A DNA stretch of 48,667 nt from Ectothiorhodospiraceae bacterium WFHF3C12 (GTDB taxonomy: Bacteria; Pseudomonadota; Gammaproteobacteria; Nitrococcales; Nitrococcaceae), in assembly GCA_013519935.1 (NCBI GenBank), contig JACDUA010000030.1, forward strand, positions 1-48,667, written 5' to 3'. The translations under genes and the position numbers were made by a program. The notes beneath the pieces were generated by a model that ran no database searches, had not been told where the DNA came from, and saw only the letters and a list, made by a program, of their open reading frames with translations. Shown here piece after piece: positions 23,982 to 31,972 of the stretch (positions within the stretch are counted from its first letter, which is position 1; each line of letters starts with the position of its first letter).

Positions 23982-26900
23982 CTACCAGGTATCGATCAAC
24001 GGCCGCTTCTTGCCTTCGCGCCGCGCCGGCGCGGGCATGGACTCCAGGCCCCGGACCAGCCAGCGGCGGGTTTCCATGGGGTCGATGACGCCGTCGATCT
24101 CCAGGTGCGAGGCCATGTTGATGGCCTTGCCGTGCTCGTAGGACTCGGCGACCATCCGCTGGAACGTCGCCTCCCGCTCCTCCGGGTCCTCGATGGCGGC
24201 GAGCTCCTTGCGGTAGCCCAGCCGCACCGCCCCCTCCAGGCCCATGGCGCCGAATTCGCCGGTGGGCCAGGCGACGATGAACACCGGCGCCTCGAAGGTT
24301 CCGCCGGCCATGGCCTGGGCGCCCAGCCCGTAGCCCTTGCGCAGCACCACGGTGAACAACGGGACGTCCACGTTCGCCCCGGCGATGAACATCCGCCCGG
24401 CGTGACGCACCAGGGCCGTGCGCTCGGCGTCCGGCCCCACCATGATGCCCGGCGTGTCGCACAGGCTCAGGATGGGGATATCGAAGGCATCGCACAGCTG
24501 CATGAACCGCGCGGCCTTGTCGGCCCCGTCTGCGTCGATGGCCCCGCCCAGGTGACCCGGGTTGTTGGCGATCAGCCCCAGCGGTCGGCCTTCGACGCGG
24601 ATGAAGGCGGTGATCATTCCCGGGGCGAACTCACGCCGCAGCTCCATTACCGAGCCGGTGTCGGCCAGGATCTCGATCAGTGAGCGGATGTCGTAGGCGC
24701 GCAGGCGATTCTCGGGGATGGCCCGGCGCAGCCAGCGCTGGTCCTCGCAGTCCCAGTCGGCGACGGTCCCCTGGAAATAGCCGAGCAGCTGACGGGTCGC
24801 GGCCACCGCCTCGGCCTCGTCCGCCACCACCAGGTCCACCACGCCGTTGGGCGCCTGCATGGACATGGGGCCCACCTGCTCAGGCGTGTACACGCCCAGG
24901 CCGCCGCCCTCGATCATGGCCGGCCCGCCCATGCCCAGCGTGGCGTTCTCCGTGGCCACGACGATGTCCGCGCAGCCGGCCAGGGCGGCGTTGCCGGCGA
25001 AGCAACGTCCCGAGACCACGGTGATACGCGGGACGAGACCGCTGAGCCGGGCGTACTGGCGGAACGTGGGCACGTCCAGCCCGGCCACGACCGTCGCGTC
25101 GGTATCCCCGGGGCGGCCGCCGCCGCCCTCGGCGAAAACCACCAGCGGCAGTCGACGCTCCTCGGCCAGGTTCAGCATGCGGTCGGTCTTCTTGTGGTTC
25201 ATCGCCCCCTGGGTGCCGGCGAAGACGGTGTAATCGTAGGACATGACCATGCAGCGGGCCGCCTCGTCGCCGAACACCCCGCGGTTGATGGTCGCCATGC
25301 CGCCCACCAGGCCGTCGGCCGGCGACATCCGGATCAGCTCGTCGAGCTCGCGCCGGCGGCGCTGAGCGGCCAGGGCCAGGGCCCCGTATTCGATGAAGCT
25401 GCCGGGGTCGCAGAGATCGTCGATGTTTTCCCGGGCCATTCGCTGGCCGCGCTGGTGACGCTTGGCCACGGCCTCCGGGCGGTTCTCGTCGAGCCCCACG
25501 GCGTGGCGTTCCATCACCTCGGCCAGATCCGGGCGGACGGCGTCGAGGTCGATGGTCTCGGTGGACTCCGACCCGCTGTCGCCGACTTCCGCCTCTTCAA
25601 GAAACAGCAGAGGCGCCCCTTCGAAGACGTTGTCCTCCGCGGCGGCGCCGAACTGCCGGACGATGCCGCTAACCGGCGCGGTGACCACGTGCTCCATCTT
25701 CATGGCGTCGAGCAGCGCGACCTGCGCCCCGGCGCGCACCGCCTCGCCCTCGGCCACTGACAGCTCCAGGACCCGACCCTGCATCGGCGCCGCCACGGCG
25801 ACAGTCCCGGGCGGCTGCCCGGTCGCGGCTTGATCCGTAACCGGCGCCGCCGCTCCTTCGTCGCCGCTGAAATAAAGCGGGCGATGAGCATACGCCGCGC
25901 TGTCCACCAGATCCGCGGCATGTTCGTCCAGGAACCGCGTATGGATGCGATTCGCCACGAGCTCCGGGTGCCGCAGCAGGCTCTGCAGTATGCCGATATT
26001 GGTCTCGACGCCCTCGATGCGGAACTCGCACAAAGCCCGATAGGCCTTCTCCAGCACGGCTTCGTAGCCGCCGGAGCGGCTGTGGGCGATCACCTTGGCG
26101 AGCAGCGAATCGAAGCCGGGATGGGTCCGGTAGCCGCTGTAGCCGAAGGTGTCCACCCGCAGCCCGGGGCCGGTGGGCGGCTCGAAGGCACGCAGCACGC
26201 CGCCGGTGGGCTTGGCCGTGCCGTCGGGCTGAACGGCTTCCATGTTGACCCGCAGCTGCACGGCGAATCCCCGGGGCGGGGGAGGCTCCGGCCGATCGAG
26301 GCCCAGCTCGGCGAGGCCCGCCCCGCCGGCGATGCGCAGCTGGGTCTGGACCAGGTCGACGTCCGTCACCTCCTCGGTCACCGTGTGCTCGACCTGTAGC
26401 CGCGGGTTGGCCTCGATGAACGCGAACGCCGGCGCGCCGCCGTCGGCGCGGACCAGGAATTCGAACGTCCCCAGTCCGTCGTAGCCGGCGGAGCGCGCCA
26501 GGGCCACGGCGGCGTCGCAGATACGCCGGCGAAGCTCGGCCGACAGCGACGGACTGGGCGCGATCTCCAGCAACTTCTGGTTGCGCCGCTGGATGGTGCA
26601 TTCCCGCTCCCAGAGGTGGTTGACGTGCCCGGCCGCGTCGCCCACCACCTGTACCTCCACGTGACGGGCGCGGGGAATCAGCGCCTCCACGTAAAGCCGG
26701 CCGTCGCCGAAAGCGGATGCGGCCTCGGAGGCGCAGCGTTCGAAGGCCGCCTCCAGTTCCGCCTCCGTGTGTACCGCCCGCATACCCCGGCCGCCGCCCC
26801 CGGCCAGGGCCTTGACCATGATGCCGTGGGCGCCGGCCTCGCTGGCGAGGAACTCATGCGCCCCGGCGAGCGAGGTCTCGTCGTCCGTGCCGGGGATGAC

Positions 26901-27287
26901 GGGGATATCCAGGGCGCGGGCCCGTTCCAGTGCCCGGGCTTTGTCGCCGAATAGCGCCAGGGCGCGGTCGTTGGGACCGACGAATGTCAGGCCCTGCTCG
27001 CGACAGGCCCGTGCGAAGTCGACGCTTTCGCTGAGAAACCCGTAGCCGGGATGCACGGCGTCGCAGCCCGTCTCCCGGGCCGCCTCCACAAGGGCGCCGG
27101 CATCCAGGTACGCGGCCACGCCGCGTCCCGGAAGCGGGCAGCTGTCATCGGTCACCAGGACATGCCTGCTATCGGCGTCGTCCTCGGCGTAGACTGACAC
27201 GGTAGCGATGCCGAGCTCGGCGGCGGCACGGGCAATACGGATGGCGATTTCGCCACGATTGGCGATCAGCAGTCTGGTCAGGGACAT
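23982..27287 (-). CDS. Single-chain biotin-dependent acyl-CoA carboxylase
   Basis: A 1101-residue fusion of all three functions of an acyl-CoA carboxylase, which adds carbonate-derived CO2 to an acyl-CoA using ATP and biotin. Residues 1-455 are biotin carboxylase (IANRGEIAIRIARAA, ATP-grasp loop AGGGGRGM at 162-169, EANPRLQVEH near 292). A linker leads to the biotin carrier with DAMKMEH, biotin on Lys530. Residues from about 590 on are both carboxyltransferase halves (GTQGAMNHKKTDRM, then PGHLGGAID, LCDTPGIMVGPDAE and MAGGTFEAPVF). This order matches the single-chain long-chain acyl-CoA carboxylases described in mycobacteria. I chose the ATG at 27287, where the canonical N terminus starts. 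It is divergent from an SDR/acetoacetyl-CoA synthetase operon. The acyl substrate is unknown. Confidence 0.93.
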   Translation of the reverse strand: MSLTRLLIANRGEIAIRIARAAAELGIATVSVYAEDDADSRHVLVTDDSCPLPGRGVAAYLDAGALVEAARETGCDAVHPGYGFLSESVDFARACREQGLTFVGPNDRALALFGDKARALERARALDIPVIPGTDDETSLAGAHEFLASEAGAHGIMVKALAGGGGRGMRAVHTEAELEAAFERCASEAASAFGDGRLYVEALIPRARHVEVQVVGDAAGHVNHLWERECTIQRRNQKLLEIAPSPSLSAELRRRICDAAVALARSAGYDGLGTFEFLVRADGGAPAFAFIEANPRLQVEHTVTEEVTDVDLVQTQLRIAGGAGLAELGLDRPEPPPPRGFAVQLRVNMEAVQPDGTAKPTGGVLRAFEPPTGPGLRVDTFGYSGYRTHPGFDSLLAKVIAHSRSGGYEAVLEKAYRALCEFRIEGVETNIGILQSLLRHPELVANRIHTRFLDEHAADLVDSAAYAHRPLYFSGDEGAAAPVTDQAATGQPPGTVAVAAPMQGRVLELSVAEGEAVRAGAQVALLDAMKMEHVVTAPVSGIVRQFGAAAEDNVFEGAPLLFLEEAEVGDSGSESTETIDLDAVRPDLAEVMERHAVGLDENRPEAVAKRHQRGQRMARENIDDLCDPGSFIEYGALALAAQRRRRELDELIRMSPADGLVGGMATINRGVFGDEAARCMVMSYDYTVFAGTQGAMNHKKTDRMLNLAEERRLPLVVFAEGGGGRPGDTDATVVAGLDVPTFRQYARLSGLVPRITVVSGRCFAGNAALAGCADIVVATENATLGMGGPAMIEGGGLGVYTPEQVGPMSMQAPNGVVDLVVADEAEAVAATRQLLGYFQGTVADWDCEDQRWLRRAIPENRLRAYDIRSLIEILADTGSVMELRREFAPGMITAFIRVEGRPLGLIANNPGHLGGAIDADGADKAARFMQLCDAFDIPILSLCDTPGIMVGPDAERTALVRHAGRMFIAGANVDVPLFTVVLRKGYGLGAQAMAGGTFEAPVFIVAWPTGEFGAMGLEGAVRLGYRKELAAIEDPEEREATFQRMVAESYEHGKAINMASHLEIDGVIDPMETRRWLVRGLESMPAPARREGKKRPLIDTW

Positions 27288-27310
27288 GAAACGGCCTTTC
27301 TGGCGGCGCT

Positions 27311-27348
27311 GTGCCGATGATGTCCGCTTGGCGGAACGATGTCGGCAC
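27311..27348. promoter_or_regulatory. Nested dyad in the carboxylase/SDR divergent gap
   Basis: GTGCCGA (27311-27317) and TCGGCAC (27342-27348) bracket CCGC-TTG-GCGG (27324-27334), so two inverted repeats share nearly one centre. It lies 24 bases upstream of the carboxylase start and in the 233-base divergent gap, so it could control both directions. No TetR or other regulator gene is adjacent. Confidence 0.45.
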
Positions 27349-27520
27349 GGCCGGTGGTTATCAGTTTTAATCTGGGACCGGATCGGCCCGGGCCCAGTAA
27401 AAGCCATGGCGGGGCCGCACGCAACACCAGAACGAACACGCCGGATGGCTCAGTGGGTAATCGTCGCCGCGGCTGTGCGTATGCATCCGGCATTTCAGCG
27501 GTATTGCTGGAGGGGCAGTT

Positions 27521-28279
27521 ATGGATCTGGGTATCTCGGGTAAGCGGGCCGTCATCACCGGCGGCAGCAAGGGTATCGGCCGGGCCATCGCGCTGTCGCT
27601 GGCGGCGGAGGGCGCGGATATCGCCCTGTGCGCGCGCGGTGAGGAGGCGCTGGAGCGAACCCGGGCGGACGTGGAGCGTGCCGGGGCACGTTGCTTCGCC
27701 CAGGCCTGCGACGTCGGCGACGAGGCCGCCTACGGCGCCTTTCTGGATGCGGCCCGGGATGACTTGGGCGGCGTGGACATATTCGTCAGCAACGTCTCGG
27801 CCCTGGGCGCCGGAGACAGCCTGGAGGCCTGGCAGGCCAATATCAGCCTGGACCTGATGGGGGCGGTGCACGGTACGAACCGGGTGCTGCCCTGGATGGC
27901 GTCGGCCGGTGGCGGCAGCGTCGTGCTGATCTCGTCCATCGCCGGCATCGAGGCCGGCTCTACGCCGGCGCCCTACGCGGCCACCAAGTCGGCGCTGATC
28001 AGCCTGTCCAAGACGCTGGCCATCGCTCACGCGGCAGAAGGGATTCGGGTCAACGTCGTCGCGCCGGGCTCCATCGAGTTCGAGGGCGGCGTCTGGGACC
28101 GTGCCCGCCAGCACAACCCGGAGCGCTACGAGCGGACCCTTGCCCGGATTCCGGAGGGACGCATGGGCCGACCCGAGGAGGTGGCCGATGCCGTCACTTT
28201 CCTGGTCTCCGGCCGGGCCAGCTGGGTCAACGGCGCCTGCCTGGTGGTGGACGGCGCGCAGCACAAAGCGATCTTTTGA
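27521..28279 (+). CDS. SDR-family oxidoreductase (FabG-like)
   Basis: A 252-residue short-chain dehydrogenase. The cofactor motif TGGSKGIG is at residues 13-20, and the catalytic Ser139, Tyr152 and Lys156 are in place (LISSI, PYAATK). The usual NAG motif after strand 4 is NVS here (residues 91-93), a mild deviation. The C terminus (GRASWVNGACLVVDGAQHKAIF) is typical. GGAGGGGCAG precedes the ATG. It is first in an apparent operon with the acetoacetyl-CoA synthetase (58-base gap) and perhaps the thioesterase. The context suggests a 3-hydroxyacyl/3-oxoacyl or 3-hydroxybutyrate-type substrate, which is inference only. Confidence 0.88.
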   Translation: MDLGISGKRAVITGGSKGIGRAIALSLAAEGADIALCARGEEALERTRADVERAGARCFAQACDVGDEAAYGAFLDAARDDLGGVDIFVSNVSALGAGDSLEAWQANISLDLMGAVHGTNRVLPWMASAGGGSVVLISSIAGIEAGSTPAPYAATKSALISLSKTLAIAHAAEGIRVNVVAPGSIEFEGGVWDRARQHNPERYERTLARIPEGRMGRPEEVADAVTFLVSGRASWVNGACLVVDGAQHKAIF

Positions 28280-28285
28280 TAATCA

Positions 28286-28301
28286 CTTGAGCGGTCTCAA
28301 G
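28286..28301 (+). other. Short perfect dyad between SDR and synthetase genes
   Basis: CTTGAG-CGGT-CTCAAG lies in the 58-base gap, six bases after the SDR stop. No T-run follows. It could be an intercistronic stem or a regulator half-site pair. Confidence 0.35.
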
Positions 28302-28337
28302 AGCCGTAGTGGAATTCCCGTCGAGGAGGAACGATCC

Positions 28338-30320
28338 GTGACACAGAGCGAACCGCAACCGATGTGGACGCCCAGCCGGGAGCGCATCGAGCAGAGCAAC
28401 CTCTGGGACTACATGGGCTGGCTCAAGCGCCACAAGGGACTGGATTTCGGCGACTACGAATCCCTCTGGCAGTGGTCCGTGGACAACCTCGAAGACTTCT
28501 GGGCTTCCATCTGGGAGTATTTCGACATCCCGCATTCCAAGGGCTACTCGCGGGTGCTGGACAGCCAACGCATGCCCGGTGCCAAGTGGTTCGAGGGCGC
28601 GGAGCTGAACCTGGCCGAGCAGGTGTTCCGCTTTCACCACGGCGCCGGCGCCGACCGGCCCGCGATCATCTCCCGGTCCGAACTGCGGCCCCTGCAGGAG
28701 ATGTCCTGGCGCGAGCTGCGCCGGCAGGTGGCCGCGGTGGCCCAGGGCCTGCGGGAGATGGGCGTGGAGCGGGGCGACCGGGTGGTCGCCTATCTGCCCA
28801 ACGTGCCGGAGACCGTGGTGGCCTTTCTGGCCACCGCCAGCCTCGGGGCCATCTGGTCCAGCTGTTCCCCGGACATGGGCACGCGCAGCGTGGTGGACCG
28901 TTTCCAGCAGATCGACCCGAAGGTGCTGATCGCCGCCGACGGCTACCGCTACGGCGGCAAGGACTACGACCGCCGCGAGGTGGTCGAGGGACTGAGGCAG
29001 GACCTGCCGACCCTTGAGCACCTGGTGCTGTTGCCCTACCTGGACGAGGGGGCGCGTCTGCCGGATGCCCATCTGTGGTCCGAGCTGCTCCAGCACGAGG
29101 CGGAAATGCGCTTCGAGCAGGTGCCCTTCGATCACCCGCTCTGGGTTGTTTATTCGTCGGGCACCACCGGCATGCCCAAGCCCATCGTCCACGGCCAGGG
29201 CGGGACCCTGATCGAGGGTCTCAAGGGCCATTCCCTGCAGCTGGATCTGGGACCGGAGGACCGCTTCATGTGGTTCACCACCACCGGCTGGATCATGTGG
29301 AACTCCCAGGTTACGGGGCTGTTCGTGGGCTCGACCATCTGCATCTACGACGGCAACCCCGGTCATCCGGACCTGGGGTTGCTGTGGCGCTTTGCCGAGG
29401 AAACCGGCATGACCTTCTTCGGTGCCGGCGCGGCCTACTTCGCCAACTGCAAGAAGGCCGGTATTCGTCCCGCCGAGATCGCCGACGTCGGCCGCATCCG
29501 CGCGGTGGGCTCCACGGGTTCGCCCCTGTCGGAAGAGGATCACTACTGGATCGCCGAGCAGCTCGGGGACGTGCATATCGCGGCCATCAGCGGGGGTACG
29601 GACATTGCGGCGGCCTTCGTCGGCGCCAGTCCGATCAAGCCGCTGATCGCCGGGGAGATGCAGGCCCGGGGGCTGGGCATTGCCGTCCATGCCTTCGACG
29701 ATGCCGGCAACAAGCTCGACGACGAGGTGGGCGAGCTGGTGGTGACCGAGCCCATGCCCTCCATGCCTCTGTACTTCTGGAACGACGAGAACGGCCAGCG
29801 GCTGCACGAGAGCTATTTCGACACCTACCCGGGGCTGTGGCGTCACGGTGACTGGATCCGCATCACGCCCCGGGGTGGCGCGGTGATCTACGGCCGCTCC
29901 GATACCACCATCAACCGCCACGGCATCCGCATGGGGACCAGCGAAATCTACCGGGTGGTGGAGGAGTTCGACGAGGTGCTGGATAGCCTGGTGGTGGACC
30001 TGGAGTACCTGGGCCGGGAGTCCTACATGCCGCTGTTCGTCGTGCTGCGTGAGGGGCTCGAACTGGACGACGACCTCGCCGGACGCATCAAGGACGCCAT
30101 CCGCAAGAACCTCTCGGCGCGGCACGCGCCCAACGAGATCATAGCGGTGGAGGAGATCCCACGCACGCTCACCGGCAAGAAGATGGAGCTGCCCATCAAG
30201 AAGCTCCTGCTGGGCGTGCCCCTGGAGAAAGCCGCCAGTGCCGACGCCATGGCCAACCCTCACACGCTGGATTTCTTCGTCGACTTCGCCGAGCGCCGGG
30301 GGACCAGCCACCCGGCCTGA
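28338..30320 (+). CDS. Acetoacetyl-CoA synthetase
   Basis: A 660-residue AMP-forming ligase of the acetoacetate-CoA ligase family (typical length 650-670), making acetoacetyl-CoA from acetoacetate, ATP and CoA. An N-terminal extension typical of the family begins near MWTPSRERIEQSNLWDYM and includes WFEGAELNLAEQVFR. Adenylation motifs are YSSGTTGMPKPIVH (about residue 272), FMWFTTTGWIMWN, TDIAAAF and a C-terminal domain ending in PRTLTGKKMELPIKKLL, with the catalytic lysine in TGKK. I chose GTG 28338 behind GAGGAGGAACG. The neighbouring SDR, acyl-CoA carboxylase and thioesterase suggest a ketone-body, leucine-type or PHB-derived route into acetoacetyl-CoA. Confidence 0.92.
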   Translation: MTQSEPQPMWTPSRERIEQSNLWDYMGWLKRHKGLDFGDYESLWQWSVDNLEDFWASIWEYFDIPHSKGYSRVLDSQRMPGAKWFEGAELNLAEQVFRFHHGAGADRPAIISRSELRPLQEMSWRELRRQVAAVAQGLREMGVERGDRVVAYLPNVPETVVAFLATASLGAIWSSCSPDMGTRSVVDRFQQIDPKVLIAADGYRYGGKDYDRREVVEGLRQDLPTLEHLVLLPYLDEGARLPDAHLWSELLQHEAEMRFEQVPFDHPLWVVYSSGTTGMPKPIVHGQGGTLIEGLKGHSLQLDLGPEDRFMWFTTTGWIMWNSQVTGLFVGSTICIYDGNPGHPDLGLLWRFAEETGMTFFGAGAAYFANCKKAGIRPAEIADVGRIRAVGSTGSPLSEEDHYWIAEQLGDVHIAAISGGTDIAAAFVGASPIKPLIAGEMQARGLGIAVHAFDDAGNKLDDEVGELVVTEPMPSMPLYFWNDENGQRLHESYFDTYPGLWRHGDWIRITPRGGAVIYGRSDTTINRHGIRMGTSEIYRVVEEFDEVLDSLVVDLEYLGRESYMPLFVVLREGLELDDDLAGRIKDAIRKNLSARHAPNEIIAVEEIPRTLTGKKMELPIKKLLLGVPLEKAASADAMANPHTLDFFVDFAERRGTSHPA

Positions 30321-30377
30321 TCCGCGACGCCGGCGCGTGCCGTGTCACGGCCGCGCCGGCCCCGACCCATCAGGCTT

Positions 30378-30794
30378 ATGAACGACAGCGAGAACCCGAA
30401 ACTCGAGGCGGTGCGGCAGCTGCCGCTGCATCGCCACCTTGGTGTGACCGACCTCACGGCCGGTGAGGGCCGTTCCGAGCTTTGGCTGACCGTCGGCGAG
30501 GCCAGCACCAACCCCGCCGGCGTGCTCCATGGCGGGGTGCTCTACATGCTCTGCGACGTCGCCTCCTATACCGCGCTTCTCAGCGTGCTGGACCATGCCC
30601 GGGAAGCGGCGACCCACGATATCCACGTCTCGGTGATGGCGCCGGCGACACCCGGCGAGCGGGTGCGCTTTTGCGGCCGTGTCGTGCAGCAGGGCAAGCG
30701 GCTGGTCTTCACCGAGGCCGAGGCCCGTGCGGGCGATCGTCTGCTGGCCACGGCCCGGGTCACGAAGACGGTGTTCACGCCGCGTGGCGGGTGA
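30378..30794 (+). CDS. Hotdog-fold acyl-CoA thioesterase (PaaI-like)
   Basis: A 138-residue hotdog protein. NPAGVLHGGVLYMLCDVASY carries the HGG motif at the active-site helix. DIHVSVMAPATPGERVRFCG and the final ARVTKTVFTPRG are the expected strands of the family. I chose ATG 30378 (MNDSEN) since the twelve residues that could precede it are Arg/Pro-rich. It lies 57 bases after the acetoacetyl-CoA synthetase and may be co-transcribed with it, hydrolysing surplus acyl-CoA. The acyl specificity is unknown. Confidence 0.87.
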   Translation: MNDSENPKLEAVRQLPLHRHLGVTDLTAGEGRSELWLTVGEASTNPAGVLHGGVLYMLCDVASYTALLSVLDHAREAATHDIHVSVMAPATPGERVRFCGRVVQQGKRLVFTEAEARAGDRLLATARVTKTVFTPRGG

Positions 30795-30939
30795 GCGCGT
30801 GGGACGTTCCGGCGGGTGCGTCGGGCGGCCTCGGTCTCGGTGGACGGCCCGCGGCCTTTCGAGGAGCGGCTTGCCGTCCCGGGTCGTGAGCGTCGACGAC
30901 GCGACGTGCCGACGCACGCCGGCGAACGGGTAGGACGTC

Positions 30940-31842
30940 ATGGAAGATGGTCGGACAACGGCCCTGGCCACCCTGATCGTTATCGTCACCGGCGTGCTCT
31001 GGGGGGTGTACTGGCTGCCCGTGCGCCGCCTGGCCGAGCTGGACCTGCCCGGCGCCTGGGGCACCCTCGCCATCGTCGCGGCGGCCACGTTTCTCCTGAC
31101 ACCGTTGGCGATCTGGCGGCGCCGGCGGCTGGCCCGTGCCGATCGCCTGGCCATGGTCTCGGTGGCGCTCGGCGGTACGGCGTTCGTGCTCTACTCCGTC
31201 GGGCTCGTCTACGGGCGCGTCGCGATCATTATCCTGCTGTTCTTCCTCACGCCCGTATGGAGCACGTTGATCGGGCATTACGTCATGGGGTGGCCCACTC
31301 CGCGCCTGCGCCTCGCCGCCATCGTCGTTGGTATAGCGGGCCTCGCCATCATGCTGGGCGCCGACGGCGGCACGCCGCTGCCCCGCGGGGCCGGGGAATG
31401 GCTGGCACTGATCTCCGGCGTACTCTGGTCGATCGCGACGACCGGCATCCGGTCCAAGGCGGCGCTAGGTCCGTCTGAGGCGGCTTTCGTCTTCGCCGGT
31501 GGCGCGTTTGCCGGGGCGCTCGTCCTGGCGCCCGCCCTGGCCCCCTGGCCGACGGGCATCGCCATGCAGGACCTCGGCCAGGCCGTTGGTTGGGCCGTCG
31601 TGGCCGGCGGCCTCTGGTGGGGGGCGTCCATCGCGAGCCTGATGTGGGCGACGGCAAGGCTGGAGCCGGCGCGCGTCGGCATCCTGTTGATGACGGAAGT
31701 GATCGTTGGCGCGGTGTCGGCGGCAATCCTTGCCGGGGAACATCTCGGGTCGCTCGAGATCATCGGCGGTGCACTGGTCCTGTGCGCGGGCATTCTCGAG
31801 GTCTGGCCGATCCGGCGAAGGGGCGGCGCCGGCTTGGTCTGA
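30940..31842 (+). CDS. EamA/DMT-superfamily transporter
   Basis: A 300-residue inner-membrane protein with about ten hydrophobic helices in two EamA repeats. The first repeat opens VTGVLWGVYWLPVRRL, and the second starts near residue 148 (GEWLALISGVLWSIATTGIR). The last helices contain ILLMTEVIVGAVSAAILAGE, the recognisable end of the second repeat. Members export amino acids, metabolites or drugs; the substrate is not readable. The 145 bases before it contain a gapped inverted repeat (around 30809-30824 and 30909-30924), and it ends against a palindrome and a terminator serving the opposite strand. Confidence 0.9.
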   Translation: MEDGRTTALATLIVIVTGVLWGVYWLPVRRLAELDLPGAWGTLAIVAAATFLLTPLAIWRRRRLARADRLAMVSVALGGTAFVLYSVGLVYGRVAIIILLFFLTPVWSTLIGHYVMGWPTPRLRLAAIVVGIAGLAIMLGADGGTPLPRGAGEWLALISGVLWSIATTGIRSKAALGPSEAAFVFAGGAFAGALVLAPALAPWPTGIAMQDLGQAVGWAVVAGGLWWGASIASLMWATARLEPARVGILLMTEVIVGAVSAAILAGEHLGSLEIIGGALVLCAGILEVWPIRRRGGAGLV

Positions 31843-31862
31843 CCGACGCGGAGCCCTCGTTC

Positions 31863-31893
31863 TGGTGGATTAGGCGCCGGCCGTAATCCACCA
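31863..31893. repeat. TGGTGGATTA palindromic repeat after the EamA gene
   Basis: TGGTGGATTA (31863-31872) and TAATCCACCA (31884-31893) are perfect arms around an 11-base GC loop, 20 bases after the stop codon. Palindromes with a GGTGGATTA arm are widespread intergenic repeats in proteobacteria. It may stabilise or terminate the EamA mRNA. Confidence 0.65.
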
Positions 31894-31912
31894 ACCCGGA
31901 GGCCGTTCCGCC

Positions 31913-31941
31913 ACGAAAAAGGCCCGCCGGAAGGCGGGCCT
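31913..31941 (-). terminator. Rho-independent terminator of the orphan binding-protein gene
   Basis: Read on the minus strand: AGGCCCGCC-TTCC-GGCGGGCCT, a perfect 9-bp stem followed by TTTTT (plus-strand a-run at 31916-31920). It lies 32 bases after the stop of the 31973-33238 gene. Confidence 0.9.
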
Positions 31942-31972
31942 GTCAGGCACGTTGGGACTCGGGTCGGCTGGC

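Noticed and set aside
27440-27491. tRNA-like stretch: GCCGGAT and ATCCGGC arms with GGCTCAGTGGGTA after the first arm
   Set aside because: Only 52 bases long, no T-loop (GTTCGA) and no anticodon stem, so not a tRNA; kept only as an unexplained stem in the SDR leader.
30809-30924. Inverted repeat before the EamA gene
   Set aside because: The arms match only with an indel and lie about 85 bases apart in very GC-rich sequence; chance is a fair explanation.
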